Assembly: GCF_027579695.1 (NCBI RefSeq)
Contig: NC_083569.1
Span: forward strand, 71,559,149-71,623,148
From: Neoarius graeffei
Taxonomy: Eukaryota > Chordata > Actinopteri > Siluriformes > Ariidae
Reading direction: 5' to 3'
DNA length: 64,000 nt
Below, piece after piece: positions 11,947-24,033 of this stretch. The notes beneath the pieces are model-generated. The model did not search any database. It was not told where the DNA came from and was given only the letters and a program-made list of their open reading frames with translations. Made by a program: the position numbers and the translations under genes. Numbering within the stretch: the first letter of the stretch is position 1; every line of letters begins with the position of its first letter.

Positions 11947-13557
11947 CAGTGGTGCTTGAAAGTTTGTGAACCCTTTAGAATTTTCTATATTTCTGCATAA
12001 ATATGACCTAAAACATCATCAGATTTTCACACAAGTCCTAAAAGTAGATAAAGAGAACCCAGTTAAACAAATGAGACAAAAATATTATACTTGGTCATTT
12101 ATTTATTGAGGAAAATGATCCAATATTACACATCTGTGAGTGGCAAAAGTATGTGAACCTCTAGGATTAGCAGTTGATTTGAAGGTGAAATTAGAGTCGG
12201 GTGTTTTCAATCAATGGGATGACAATCAGGTGTGAGTGGGCACCCTGTTTTATTTAAAGAACAGGGATCTATCAAAGTCTGATCTTCACAACACATGTTT
12301 GTGGAAGTGTATTATGGCATGAACAAAGGAGATTTCTGAGGACCTCAGAAAAAGCGTTGTTGCTGCTCATCAGGCTGGAAAAGGTTACAAAACCATCTCT
12401 AAAGAGTTTGGACTCCATCAATCCACAGTCAGACAGATTGTATACAAATGGAATAAATTCAAGACCAGTGTTACCGTCCCCAGGAGTGGTCGACCAACAA
12501 AGATCACTCCAAGAGCAAGGTGTGTAATAGTCGGCAAGGTCATAAAGGACCCCAGGGTAACTTCTAAGCAACTGAAGGCCTCTCTCACATTGGCTAGTGT
12601 TAATGTTCATGAGTCCACCATCAGGAGAACACTGAACAACAGTGGTGTGTATGGCAGGGTTGCAAGGAGAAAGCCACTGCTCTCCAAAAAGAACATTGCT
12701 GCTCGTCTGCAGTTTGCTAAAGATCACGTGGACAAGCCAGAAGGCTATTGGAAAAATGTTTTGTGGACGGATGAGACCAAAATAGAACTCTTTGGTTTAA
12801 ATGAGAAACGTTATGTTTGGAGAAAGGAAAACACTGCATTCCAGCATAAGAACCTTATCCCATCTGTGAAACATGGTGGCGGTAGTATCATGGTTTGGGG
12901 CTGTTTTGCTGCATCTGGGTCAGGACGGCTTGCCATCATTGATGGAACAATGAATTCTGAATTATACCAGAGAATTCTAAAGGAAAATGTCAGGACATCT
13001 GTCCATGAACTGAATCTCAAGAGAAGGTGCGTCATGCAGCAAGACAACGACCCTAAGCACACAAGTGGTTCTATCAAAGAATGGTTAAAGAAGAATAAAG
13101 TTAATGTTTTGGAATGGCCAAGTCAAAGTCCTGACCTTAATCCAATCGAAATGCTGTGGAAGGACCTGAAGTGAGCAGTTCATGTGAGGAAACCCGCCAA
13201 CATCCCAGAGTTGAAGCTGTTCTGTACGGAGGAACGGGCTAAAATTCCTCCAAGCCGATGTGCAGGACTGATCAACTGTTACCGCAAACGTTTAGTTGCA
13301 GTTATTGCTGCACAAGGGGGTCACACCAGATACTGAAAGCAAAGGTTCACATACTTTTGCCCCTCACAGATCTGTAATATTGGATCATTTTCCTCAATAA
13401 ATAAATGACCAAGTATAATATTTTTTGTCTCATTTGTTTAACTGGGTTCTCTTTATCTACTTTTAGGATTTGTGTGAAAATCTGATGATGTTTCAGGTCA
13501 TATTTATGCAGAAATATAGAAAATTCTAAAGGGTTCACAAACTTTCAAGCACCACTG
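11947..13557 (+). mobile_element. Full-length Tc1-type transposon (family 2, copy 1)
   Basis: 1611 bp, flanked by TA at 11945-11946 and 13558-13559. The ends are long inverted repeats of about 200 bp (cagtggtgcttgaaagtttg at left, its inverse at right), with subterminal repeats as in IR/DR elements. A second copy is at 50018-51587. Confidence 0.95.
12314..13336 (+). pseudogene. Tc1-type transposase with two CGA-to-TGA stops
   Basis: DDE transposase, 341 codons in one frame from ATG at 12314 to TGA at 13334-13336. N-terminal HTH (AAHQAGKGYKTISKEFGLHQ), linker PRSGRPTKI, then [15 protein letters not shown] and DLNPIEMLW carry the DD34E triad. TGA at 12320-12322 is the third codon and TGA at 13172-13174 lies near residue 287. 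The related copy at 50018 has CGA at both places, so both are C-to-T changes at CpG. No frameshift is seen. Confidence 0.93.
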
Positions 13558-13559
13558 TA

Positions 13560-14577
13560 TTTGTGATGTGGGTGTCGGTTATCAAACACAACTAGTGGGG
13601 ATATCATATTCTGTCTTTTTGCATTAGTCAGTCTTGGTCTGGATGTTTATGGGTGTAATTGGTTGAGACGGAGTTATTGAAATCTGCTCATTCATTTAAA
13701 GGGTTAAACTGTCATTTAATCATGTGGATGAGCCTTGTTGGAATCTTGAGCAGCTAGCCAAACAGGCCCTGCTGTTTTATTACTGCATTGTTTTCTATCC
13801 AAACTTACCTAAATGTTTACTTGTTTACTGTCGTCTTTAAATTTGAGGCCTACTCTGGCAAGCTTAAGCAAGACTATTGGACTAGGTTTAGATATATACA
13901 GTGTGTACTATAAGCTATGTTTATCCAGATGAGTGAAAACCACAGTATAAATAAAACAATGCAAATCAAAAGAACAGCAAGAACAAAGAGAAAGAAAGGG
14001 AACACCTCTTGCATTCCTGCCCCATGTGTGGTTTTACTAGGTGATCGACCTCGGAGTCCTGTCTTTTCTTGCTTCTTGCACCCTGACCCCAACAGATATA
14101 TTTACTTACACACACAGAGGTTAATTTGTAGCCGCCGCCACACCCTGTGATCGTAGACTGACCGGCTGGATCAGAGAGTGATTGGTTTCCTTGTAAGTAG
14201 TTTGTTATTTTTATAGCCTCCCTACTAGACCTGCTGTCAGTACAGGTTATCACAGAAACAAGGAAGCATAGAGTCTGTACAGGGTAGGCTGAAAAGGTTA
14301 AGTAAAGACCATTTTCTTCTCACATTATGCCCATATGTTAGGGTGGGATTGGAGCGATAAACACGGAGTTGCATGATAACAGCTGATAGGTAATCGATCA
14401 TTTTAGACAAAACGGAAAACATGCAGTGTGAACAAAGACTACTGTACGCTTTGTTATAAATCTCTGAATACTGCTCTTTAGTCACGTTTTAATTAAATGC
14501 ATCTTTTAAATGGTTAATGTAAGCACGTTAAATTGAAAACAAGTATGCAGATGTTTCTACTGTAGGTCTAGCAAACA
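13560..14577. other. No gene seen
   Basis: Low-complexity and short frames only; no transposon ends recognised. Confidence 0.5.
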
Positions 14578-14581
14578 TTAA

Positions 14582-15258
14582 AGGGGACATCTTGGGTAAA
14601 TTCAGGAGCAAGATCAGTGCAATTCTCCTATTTTATATTAAACTTTGGTCAAATATCTGTCACATTTTGCATTTTGTGCAATTTTTTTATCTTGCGCAAT
14701 ACCAGAAGAATTCAGTTGAAATCAAGCCATTTGAGGTGAATTGGTCCGCCTCTGAAAAAACTTGGCATTTGGATTTCCCGAGAAACATTGATTTTCGTGA
14801 CGTCGCGTGCGGGACGCCTCCCTCTGAATCCTACGTCAGCGCTGGTTTGTTTATGAGAAAACGACCTGGTGGTTTTCTGCAAATTTCTTCAAAGTTATCG
14901 CGTAATTATTAAAATGGTTAACAGATGTATCGTAGGAGGGTGTAGCAACACCAATCTTGATGGGATTAGTACTCATCATTTCCCAAAAGACCGGACAATG
15001 AGAGAGAAATGGGAGCGCTTGGTCTACACAGGCTGTGCACTGAAACCGCGCAAAGCTCGCGCAGCCTGCTGGCGCTTCCGCAGGTGACGTCACGAATCTG
15101 GCTCCAGACTCCCTTGGGATTTTTCCAGATGCGTTTTATTTTATTTTTTTCTGCTGTAGACAGATGGCCTTGTGCAAAATTACCCTTCTGAATGAGTGTG
15201 TAAAGGGACATACTTTCAGATAAAAAAAAAAAAACTAAATTGGTCCAGGATATGCACT
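14582..15258 (+). mobile_element. TTAA-flanked element carrying a THAP exon (Kolobok-like)
   Basis: Flanked by TTAA at 14578-14581 and 15259-15262. The ends are imperfect inverted repeats (aggggacatcttgg and the inverse of ccaggatatgcact). It contains the first part of a THAP protein. TTAA targets plus a THAP domain match the Kolobok superfamily (established knowledge). At 677 bp it lacks a transposase core, so it is a deletion derivative. Confidence 0.75.
14914..15087 (+). pseudogene. THAP domain N-terminal fragment
   Basis: From ATG at 14914 (context aaaATGg) the frame reads MVNRCIVGGCSNTN, then GISTHHFPKDRTMREKWERL. The C-x4-C pair, the HFPK motif and Arg-x2-Trp are the first half of a THAP zinc finger. 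The frame then leaves the family (KPRKARAACWRFRR) before the C-x2-H and AVPTIF parts, and stops at 15087. Truncated by the internal deletion of its host element. Confidence 0.75.
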
Positions 15259-15824
15259 TTAAGTGAATTTTGCCCACACAGTAAAATGCATTTACTGTTG
15301 TGCTCATAAGTTTACATACAATAACAACAGAATATTTGCAAAATATTCACTATTTTTTTGGAAACTGTCTAATCATGCAGAAAACTTTTTCTTTTATGCC
15401 CTTTTTAAATTACCGTATAATGATGGCTGAAATGGGCAATTCCATGTAAATGTCAACCTCACCATGCAAAAATAAAGCAACATGTAATACATCAAAACCA
15501 CTCCCAGAGATATCACCTAGGCCTGTATTTTACAGATGTGAATAAGTTGAACCAATTTGTAACCAACCTAATATGTCACTGTCAGTCTTTCTTTCTTATA
15601 ATGTAAAACCCAAGCTAAAATCAACTTTGATCATGTACAATTCTATATTATTGCCACAAGCCACAGAAATGTATACTAAAATCCACAAAACAGCAAAACA
15701 ATAGCCATCCTAAATATTATTTAAGAACTTTGATAGTTTTAGCTGATATTTAGAGAGTTTTTCAAAGGGTTATGGTGGTTAAATTGCTGATTTTCTAAAC
15801 ATATGCCATGTCTATTTCAGACGC

Positions 15825-16231
15825 GTCACATCCATAACGGAATTTCGTCACATCCATAACGCTGACTTTTCCTTCTGAAACTCTGCATGAAATACAAAAT
15901 ATTTTAAACAAAGATTTTTTAATATTCACCTTGGACCCCTCTATCAAATGGATATCTCCATTTCGACATTAGGTTTACAATTTCACAGAGTTTGATAAAA
16001 ATGTACAGTCACCCAAGAAAAGTGATACTTTTTCTGTCACATCCATAACGCATCTTTTATTGGCATTTTCTGGCATGCCCTAGATGTACTATGGGAATTG
16101 TTCTTGTTCTATCACTTCTCCAGTATGGTACAGCCTTAAAATATGCAACACCTGTTTAAATACTGGGAGACAATAAAACATGCACTGGGTCATTTGTTGC
16201 CATTTTGAGTTCAAGTGTCACGTCCATAACG
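15825..16231 (+). repeat. Four copies of a 15-bp motif
   Basis: 'gtcacatccataacg' occurs at 15825-15839, 15847-15861 and 16036-16050, and with one change (cgt for cat) at 16217-16231. They lie in the left subterminal part of a Tc1-like element and may be transposase-binding repeats. Confidence 0.85.
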
Positions 16232-16616
16232 CTGGAATTGCTCAAATCACCCAGACGGCCCTGATCAAAAGTTTACATACCCTTGAACGTTTGGCCTGAT
16301 AACTAACACGCGCACGCACAGGTTTAAATGGTTAAGGGTAAGTTTCCATACCTGTGACTTGTTTGATAGTAATTAATGTATGTGTGTAAATAGTCAATGA
16401 GTTTCTTGTCTGTAGAGAGACCCCCTGCACATTTCATCCAGGGCTACTCTGACTTTGACTTTGCCATGAGGAAATATGACTTTATTTTATTTTCAGAAGG
16501 TTAATAAATCAGTTTAGCTCATGCTAATCTCAGACTGGGCCTTTTGTCTGGGCTTGGGACCAGCACTAAGTATGCACTGTCTTGTGCAACCCCAGTGGCT
16601 AGGTATTTTACCTAAT

Positions 16617-16768
16617 ATATGCATGTCTTTGAACTGTGGGGGAAACCCACACAGACATCGACAGAACATGCAAACACCACACAGAAAGGCCCCTGTTGGC
16701 TATGAGGTTCGAGCCCAGAACCTTCTTGCTGTGAGGCGACTGTGATGACCACTACACCACCGTGCTGC
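16617..16768 (-). mobile_element. Diverged SINE fragment
   Basis: The minus strand shows the tRNA-like head and central domain start, with several changes from the young copies. The tail half is missing. Confidence 0.75.
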
Positions 16769-16884
16769 CCATGATGCAAAAGAACTGTCGAAAGACCTGT
16801 GAGGGGAAAAAGTTGTTGAATTGTATAAATCAGGAAAAGGATATTTTAAAAATCTAAGCATTTGAAAATGTCAGTCAGTAGTAG

Positions 16885-17460
16885 TAATAATAATAATAGT
16901 AATAATAAGTTTAATTTATATAGCACCTTTCTCAAAACCCAAGGTCGTTTTACAATTACAGGAGGAAAAAAAACAAAAAGTCCACCAAATAGGGGTCAGG
17001 ATGTCATTCCAATGGTGCAGCAGCCACAGTCCCACCAAAAGGCGCACGAAAACAAGTCCCACACTGCCAGCACAGCCGCCGCGATGCCGCCGGGCAACGT
17101 CACTCGGAACACCACGCCATGGATCCACAAAGCGAGCACAGACGCACCGCCATGCAGAGCGCTGGTATGTCCCAAACTGCCTACACAGCCGCCACGACAC
17201 TACCGAGCAACATCGCTCGGAACATCACGCCAAGCACTAAAAGACTGCTGCACAGAGCGCTGGACAACCAGAATGTTAAAATGAGCAACGAGCTCACTGC
17301 AGTCCATAGCTAGGAACACAGGAATCACCCACAGTGAACCAAGGCCTGGAGGGAACCGACGCCCAAAACTGGGTCTGGGGCTACACCACAACCGGCGGAC
17401 AAAAACACTCAAGCATCAAACTACACAAACACACACAAATAAATAAATAAATAAATAAAA
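16885..17460 (+). mobile_element. Retroelement-like insert with (AAAT)n tail
   Basis: Begins with an AATAAT run and 'tttaatttatatagcacctt', a common fish repeat start, and ends in an (AAAT)n tract at 17442-17459. The short direct repeat agtagt lies at both edges. GC-rich interior with no convincing frame. Confidence 0.55.
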
Positions 17461-17676
17461 GTAGTGTTTTCTGATAAGGAAGTGGAAAATGAGGGGTTCA
17501 AGCCACCATCAGGTAGCTCTACAAAGATTGCAGCCACAACCGCCAAGATCATTAGTTGGGATGCAAAGAAAAGCAACTTCAGCTCAAATACAGGCTTCAC
17601 TGCTTTAAAAAAAAAAAAGAAGTGTTGTGGCTGTTTCACGATGAGCAGTAAGGAGGTACTTGAACAAAAAAGGGCT

Positions 17677-17918
17677 ACACTGCAAAAAATAATATCTTAG
17701 CAAGTGAAAATGTCTTGAAAATGGTTGAAACGATCTCGCATTTCCTGTTTAGAAGAATACAAGACACCAATTCTGAGATTATGAAACCTAGTTCTAGATT
17801 GCAACCAACTTATTCTAAGATGTCTTATCAAGTAAAAATATCTGTCCATGCAGCAAGATCATTTCACTCGTCTTAAGGAATTTTCTCCTCAAATTCAGTT
17901 TTCAATTTTTTGCAGTGA
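17677..17918. mobile_element. Palindromic MITE (CACTGCA termini), copy 2
   Basis: Shares 'ttaaggaattttctcctcaa' and 'caaccaacttattc' segments with 6583-6980. The ends are 'cactgcaaaaaa' and its inverse 'ttttttgcagtg'. Confidence 0.8.
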
Positions 17919-17999
17919 TCGAGTTGCCAGGAAAAAAAAAAAAAGTCTTCCAGGAGTTTTGAAACAGCCACAGCACTTATGAGCACAACTGTATTAGCA

Positions 18000-20118
18000 G
18001 TTTTAACATGTTCGAGAAGCAGAGATGACCAGAGTGCTGAGATTGAGCTGATAGCTTATGATTTAATGCAGCAGGGACAATAAAAATATCTATCTAACCA
18101 AACTGGCTAATCTCACTAGTAGAACTGTCCATTATATTTAATGAACTGTGAAAGACAAAACTTGTGCTCACAGTTAAAAATATTACCATGCAGCCTTCCT
18201 TCAACAGAACGAAAGATGGAAGAATCTCAAATGTGATTCAAACTTTTAGTTTCTGTAAAAAGTTGAAGTGTTGTGAGGAGTGTTATGCTGACAGCAAGAT
18301 GGAAAAGTGTGTGATGGCAGCAGACAGTGCGAGGATGAGTTGGAGCAGCAGCCATCACACACCCACTACCCATCTTGACAGTCCTGCCATGGTCTCTGCC
18401 TTGGATGATTGGGTTCTGTTTGACATGCGCATGCACACATCCTTCAGTCTGTTCATCTCTGTGTGTGCGCAGAGAGAGGCATTCCTTCTTAACACTCACC
18501 TGTTAAGAGTTATTTATGATCATCAGAAAGGCAGCTCAGGTTAATGACACATTTCATAGGTACTCGTGGATGGATTGGCATTTGCATGCCTGTATAACAG
18601 TGCATTTATCTTCACTCCTCACTGGTAGTGTCAGGTTTTTAAGGGTTAAAAACGAATATCTGCACCTCTCTTTTTCAGAACGGTTGAAATGCCTCAGCGG
18701 TGGATATGCTGTAATTGGAGTTCAGTCGAACACCTCTGAAGTCTGTCGCTTAAGAATCGTCAAAATCCTTTCATTCTGTCGCCTGCTGGAGAGAAATATG
18801 AATCTTCTACAAAAGCCTCACGATACTTTTATCAAGGAATAGTGCATGTCTGAGTGCTCTGCCCACATGAAACATCAGATTTGTTTTTCTGTTCCTTTGC
18901 CAGTCTTTGATCTGGTTTTTCTTCTCTCGTACCCCTTGTTCCGCTTTTCCATTATTTCTTCCTCCCCTCATGTTTCTTTCATTCAGCCTTAGTCAGCAGC
19001 ATCCCTCGTTTCCACGGTAACCACAAGCCTATTGTGTGGAATACATTAGGGTTGCTGCATCCAGTGTCCTGTTTCCCAGAAAAAGGGATAATATCCTTTC
19101 ATGTAGGCCTCTAGAGTTTATGCATCGTTTATCTTCCAGGGTTGTGAGTAAAATGACAGCCAGTGACTGATCACCTTTCCATTAAACAGGAGGTGTGTGT
19201 GTGGGGTAGTGCTGATTAAATCAGGAAGTTAAATTGAATTGTTAGCAATTAGGAGCAGCGGGTGCTTCTCAGTGACCCGTGGTGAGAGATGTTACATATT
19301 ACAGAGGCACGAGTCACTGTTTGTTATATAGGTTGTTTGCAGTAATTATGCCGACCATCAAGTTGCTTCGATTTGTTAGATTAGTGTTGAGTAACGCCTG
19401 AGCTGAACAGGAAACAGTCCTTTATTTTCGATCTGAAAGAAATCCAGTCAAATTCACTAGTTTTCTTCTAAGTGACCTGTGCAGCAACAGAGTGCCTTTT
19501 TTGCATTTTTATGCACGTCAGTCAGGATTTTCTCCAGTGCTGATGATGAGCATGGCTGTGTAATTTTCATTTAATTCTGCTCTTAAATTATATCGTATCC
19601 AGAGCATCCTTGTAGAACTTGAAGGTGCCTAGAATTGAATTGCTGGCATCTTGACGGACAATACGATCCTGATTAAACCCAGTTTACACACTGCTTGATT
19701 ATGAAGTGTTGATTATCCCCATAGACTCGGTGAATGACAGGTTTTGGGTATGGGGTGCATTATTCATAAATGTTGTACTCTTCGTCTTTTTAATATCAGC
19801 TCCCACAGTCCCCGCACAGTCGGAGTCAATCAGAAAGCATTTATACAGCACACTCGACTTGCTGTGGGGCTTTATGCAGCAGCAGGCGTGTGGGGGTAGG
19901 GTGCAGTTTGGAGAGGGAAGAAGATGGCATCCGTATGATGGGAAGGCAGAAAAAAGCAGCGTACTGAGAAGTCGGGCAAAATCGGAGAGAGATGATTATT
20001 ACTTATTATAGGTTGTAGATATGGATGTTAGAAGATGGCAACAGAAAACAAATAGAATGAAAAAAGCTAAAATGCCAATGTTGTGTATTACTGTCACACC
20101 AAGTATGTTTACGCTTCC

Positions 20119-20158
<40 letters not shown>

Positions 20159-20589
20159 CTTGTTTTTCATTCATGATTAATGGAGTGCAACTGAATAAAT
20201 GATTAATGAGCAGAGTGCAGTAGGCTTTGGCTGCCTTTCCTTCCATGGCAGGCCAGCACTCGGGCTTAGCACTCCAGCATCATTTCTCTGTTCTGCTGCC
20301 ATCGCGGACCCCTGCTCCGGACTAAGCATGTGTGTGTTCGTTGGAAACTGTGAGAGTTTTGGCGCTATTTGTTACAGTGCACCACCCGCTGAGTATCTCC
20401 ATGTTTTAATAGGGGCTAGAAAAAAAAAGCGCTGTTCCTCCTTCTACATACACGCTCCAATCATATTTATCTCTCTCTGTCACAGCACAGAACTTATTAG
20501 ATTGACAGAAGGAGGAAGTCATATAGTCATGTGAGCTGGGGGGGCAGATGGTGTAGCTCTGAGAACTTAACACCACACGCGCACACACA

Positions 20590-20627
<38 letters not shown>

Positions 20628-21002
20628 TTTAGAGGGACAGAAAAACATCTAGCACAAGGATGTTTCTAAGGACCTTCGCTCAGGGACAGGGTTGATGTCT
20701 GTCTCTGCCTCAATCTGAAATGTCAGTCCACGATAGATGGATGGGAGAGGGGAAATGGGTGAGAGTGTAGGTCCATTTGGCAAGCTTTTAGGGGACAGAT
20801 GGAGAGACGCCCAAAGAAAACAATCTTGGATTAAAATTGTAATGAAAAGATCTTTCAGTGGGTCATTGCATTTTAATACTACGATTGATTTCATTTCCAA
20901 AGTACGTTTTTATGGCACGGTTGAAATGGCTCATTACTTTAATTTGGTAATTCTTGTCATTTTTTACACCTGTAACCAGTATTATAATGATTACTAACTC
21001 CT
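18000..21002. other. No gene seen; CT microsatellites
   Basis: Relatively repeat-poor. (CT)n tracts at 20121-20156 and 20593-20622. Open frames up to 126 codons (for example 18164-18544) have no family signature or coding character. Confidence 0.5.
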
Positions 21003-21006
21003 TTAA

Positions 21007-21735
21007 AGGAACAGTCCACCGTACTTCCATAATGAAATATGCTCTTATCTGAATTGAGACGAGCTGCTCCGTACCTCTCCGAGCTTTGCGCGACCTCCCA
21101 GTCAGTCAGACGCAGTCAGACGCGCTGTCACTCCTGTTAGCAATGTAGCTAGGCTCAGCATGGCCAATGGTATTTTTGGGGGCTGTAGTTAGATGCGACC
21201 AAATTCTTCCGCGTTTTTCCTGTTTACATAGGTTTATATGACCAGTGCTATGAAACAAGTTCAGTTACACAAATTGAAACGTAGCGATTTTCTATGCTAT
21301 GGAAAGTCCGCACTATAATGACAGGCGTACTAACACCTTCTGCGCGCTTCGGCAGCGCATTGAAATCTGAGCTCCGTATCAATGCGCTGCCGAAGCGCGG
21401 AGAAGGTGTTAGTACGCCTGTCATTATAGTGCGGACTTTTCATAGCATAGAAAATCGCTACGTTTCAATTTGTGTAACTGAACTTGTTTCATGTCACTGG
21501 TCATATAAACCTATGTAAACAGGAAAAACACGGAAGAGTTTGGTCGCATCTAACTACAGCCCCAAAAAATACCATTGGCCATACTGAGCCTAGCTACATT
21601 GCTAACAGGAGTGACAGCGCGTCTGACTGCGTCTGACTGACTGGGAGGTCGCGCAAAGCTCGGAGAGGTACAGAGCAGCTCGTCTCAATTCAGATAAGAG
21701 CATATTTCATTATGGAAGTACGGTGGACTGTTCCT
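21007..21735. mobile_element. 0.73 kb near-perfect palindrome with TTAA flanks, copy 1
   Basis: Flanked by TTAA at 21003-21006 and 21736-21739. Starts aggaacagtccaccgtactt and ends with its inverse. Arms of about 350 bp pair almost fully around a short centre at about 21365-21375. TTAA suggests a piggyBac- or Kolobok-type MITE. A second copy is at 52447-53182. Confidence 0.93.
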
Positions 21736-21739
21736 TTAA

Positions 21740-22355
21740 TCAGCACAGGGTAGCTTGGGGTGGGTTTTTTTTTTTTAAATTTTTTAAAATGATTTTATTT
21801 TCTCTTTCCTCTTGAAAATGCTTTCCCAGGTAGGTAAAGGAAACTAAACATGGCAAGCAGCAGCAGTCAAACATCTTGCTTTTTTCCTCAAAGTGAGGTG
21901 ATAGCTGCAGAGAAAATCATACACGTCTGTGGGCACTAACATTATCGGACTACTGCTGTTCACTGTTTGATGGATAAATGTTGGTAATTTGGCCTGTAGT
22001 TTTCTCAGAGGAGGATGGAGGAAAAATACCGACATGACTGATCTGGACAGAAATAAAATCAGAGTAGCACCTGTAAAATGGGAACTTACCCCAGGACTCC
22101 ATGTAAATGTAATCCCATCCAGATAGGGCGAAAGTCTTAGTTTCAAAACTCGGAAGAAACATTAAAAAGTTACTTACTTCTCCATTCTCAATGCTTTTGG
22201 TGTATAAGCAAAATAATTCATGTGAGCATTTTAGAAAAATCATACAAACATTTATCAATGCCCTAGAAATAGTCCTTAGATGTCCATCATCTAAGAAGTG
22301 AGGTTTTTTTTGGGGGGGGACAGGGTTTCTGTTATTTTCTCACTTCAGGGAAATA
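21740..22355. other. No gene seen
   Basis: AT-rich, with a T run at 21769 and a G run at 22312. No family motif in either strand. Confidence 0.5.
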
Positions 22356-22712
22356 CAGTTAGGTCCATATATATTTGGACACTGACACAAATTTTGTTTT
22401 TTTACCTGTTTACTGAACCATATTCAAGTTATAGTTATATAATGGACATGGGCATAAAGTCCAGACTTTCAGCTTTCATTTGAGGGTATCCACATTAAAA
22501 CTGGATGAAGGGTTTAGGAGTTTCAGCTCCTTAACATGTGCCACCCTGTTTTTAAAGGGACCAAAAGTAATTGGACAATTGACTCAAAGGCTATTTCATG
22601 GGCAGGTGTGGGCAATTCCTTCATTATGTCATTCACAATTAAGCAGATAAAAGGCCTGGAGTTGATTTGAGGTGTGGTGCTTGCATTTGGAAGATTTTGC
22701 TGTGAAGAAAAC

Positions 22713-22838
22713 ATGCAGTCAAAGGAGCTCTCCATGCAGGTGAAACAAGCCATCCTTAAGCTGCGAAAACAGAAAAAACTCATCCGAGAAATTGGTACAG
22801 TATTAGGAGTGGCAGAATCTACAGTTTGGTACATCCTG

Positions 22839-22889
<51 letters not shown>

Positions 22890-23777
22890 ACTGGTGAACT
22901 CATCAACGCAAAAAGACCTGGACGCCCACAGAAGACAACAGTGGTGGATGATCGCAGAATAATTTCCATGGTGAAGAGAAACCCCTTCACAACAGCCAAC
23001 CAAGTGAACAACACTCTCCAGGAAGTAGGCGTATCAATATCCAAATCTACCATAAAGAGAAGACTGCATGAAAGTAAATACAGAGGGTTCACTGCACGGT
23101 GCGAGCCACTCATAAGCCTCAAGAATAAAAAGGCTAGATTGTACTTTGCTAAAAAAACATCTAAAAAAGCCAGCACAGTTCTGAAAGAACTTTCTTTGGA
23201 CAGATGAAACCAAGATCAACCTCTACCAGAATGATGGAAAGAAAAAAGTATGGCGAAGGTGTGGTACAGCTCATGATCCAAAGCATACCACATCATCTGT
23301 AAAACACAGTGGAGACAGTGTGATGGCTTGGGCATGCATGGCTGCCAGTGGCACTGGGTCACTAGTGTTTATTGATGATGTGACACAGGACAGAAGCAGC
23401 CGGATGAATTCTGAGGTATTCAGAGACATACTGTGTGCTCAAATCCAGCCAAACCTATTGGTCGGCATTTCATAATACAGATGGACAATGACCCAAAACA
23501 TAAAGCCAAAGCAACCCAGGAGTTTATTAAAGCAAAGAAGTGGAATATTCTTGAATGGCCAAGTCAGTCACCTGATCTCAACCCAATTGAGCATGCATTT
23601 CACTTGTTAAAGACTAAACTTCAGACAGAAAGGCCCACAAACAAACAGCAACTGAAAACCGCTGTAGTAAAGGCCTGGCAGAGCAGTAAAAAGGAGGAAA
23701 AACAGCGTCTGGTGATATCCATGAGTTCAAGACTTCAGGCAGTCATTGCCAACAAAGGGTTTTCAACCAAATATTAG
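22713..23777 (+). pseudogene. Tc1-type transposase, frameshifted, with GAAA expansion
   Basis: ATG at 22713 opens MQSKELSMQVKQAILKLRKQ, an HTH region, then the linker RPGRPQKT. Between the HTH and the linker a (GAAA)n run of about 45 bp encodes in-frame KKER repeats not expected in the family. The first frame ends at 23207. WTDETK then continues in another frame from about 23180, and the C-terminal third (MDNDPKHKAKATQEF, DLNPIEHAF) is in the frame ending at 23777. All three catalytic acids are still readable. At least two frameshifts make it inactive. Confidence 0.92.
22841..22889 (+). repeat. (GAAA)n microsatellite inside transposase frame
   Basis: About 12 tetranucleotide units; three units equal four codons, keeping the frame open. 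Confidence 0.95.
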
Positions 23778-24033
23778 AAATGAACATTTTATTTACAATT
23801 ATTTAATTTGTCCAATTACTTTTGAGCCCCTGAAATGAAGGGATTGTGTTTAAAAAAATGCTTTAGTTCCTCACATTTTTATGCAATCATTTTGTTCAAC
23901 CCATTGAATTAAAGCTGAAAGTCCGAACTTCAACTGCATTTGAATTGTTTTGTTCAAAATTCATTGTGGTAATGTACAGAACCAAAATTATAAAAATGTT
24001 GTCTCTGTCCAAATATTTATGGACCTAACTGTA

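Larger units (their letters stand above)
15295..17991. mobile_element. Tc1-like element with nested insertions
   Basis: The terminal inverted repeat 'ctgttgtgctcataag' at 15295 is matched by 'cttatgagcacaactg' ending at 17991, each flanked by TA. The interior carries a second set of Tc1-like subterminal sequence (gatcaaaagtttacatac at 16263), four 'gtcacatccataacg' motifs, a SINE relic, an AAAT-tailed retroelement and a short MITE. A trace of transposase HTH appears at 16770-16880 (frame reading ...GYFK.SK...). Confidence 0.75.
22356..24031 (+). mobile_element. Tc1-type transposon (family 3)
   Basis: 1676 bp, flanked by TA at 22354-22355 and 24032-24033. The ends 'cagttaggtccatatatatt' and 'aaatatttatggacctaactg' are inverted repeats. 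Carries a transposase broken by frameshifts. Confidence 0.93.

Noticed and set aside
18164..18544. 126-codon open frame
   Set aside because: No motif, no splice context and no similarity that I recognise; consistent with chance.
19706..20011. 101-codon frame with a hydrophobic start
   Set aside because: Looks like a signal peptide by composition only; no continuation, no donor in a useful phase for the semaphorin.
21294..21518. 74-codon open frame [13 protein letters not shown]..., with near copies at 52680-52965 on both strands
   Set aside because: It lies across the centre of the palindrome, so the same peptide reads on both strands; open only by symmetry, with no family match.
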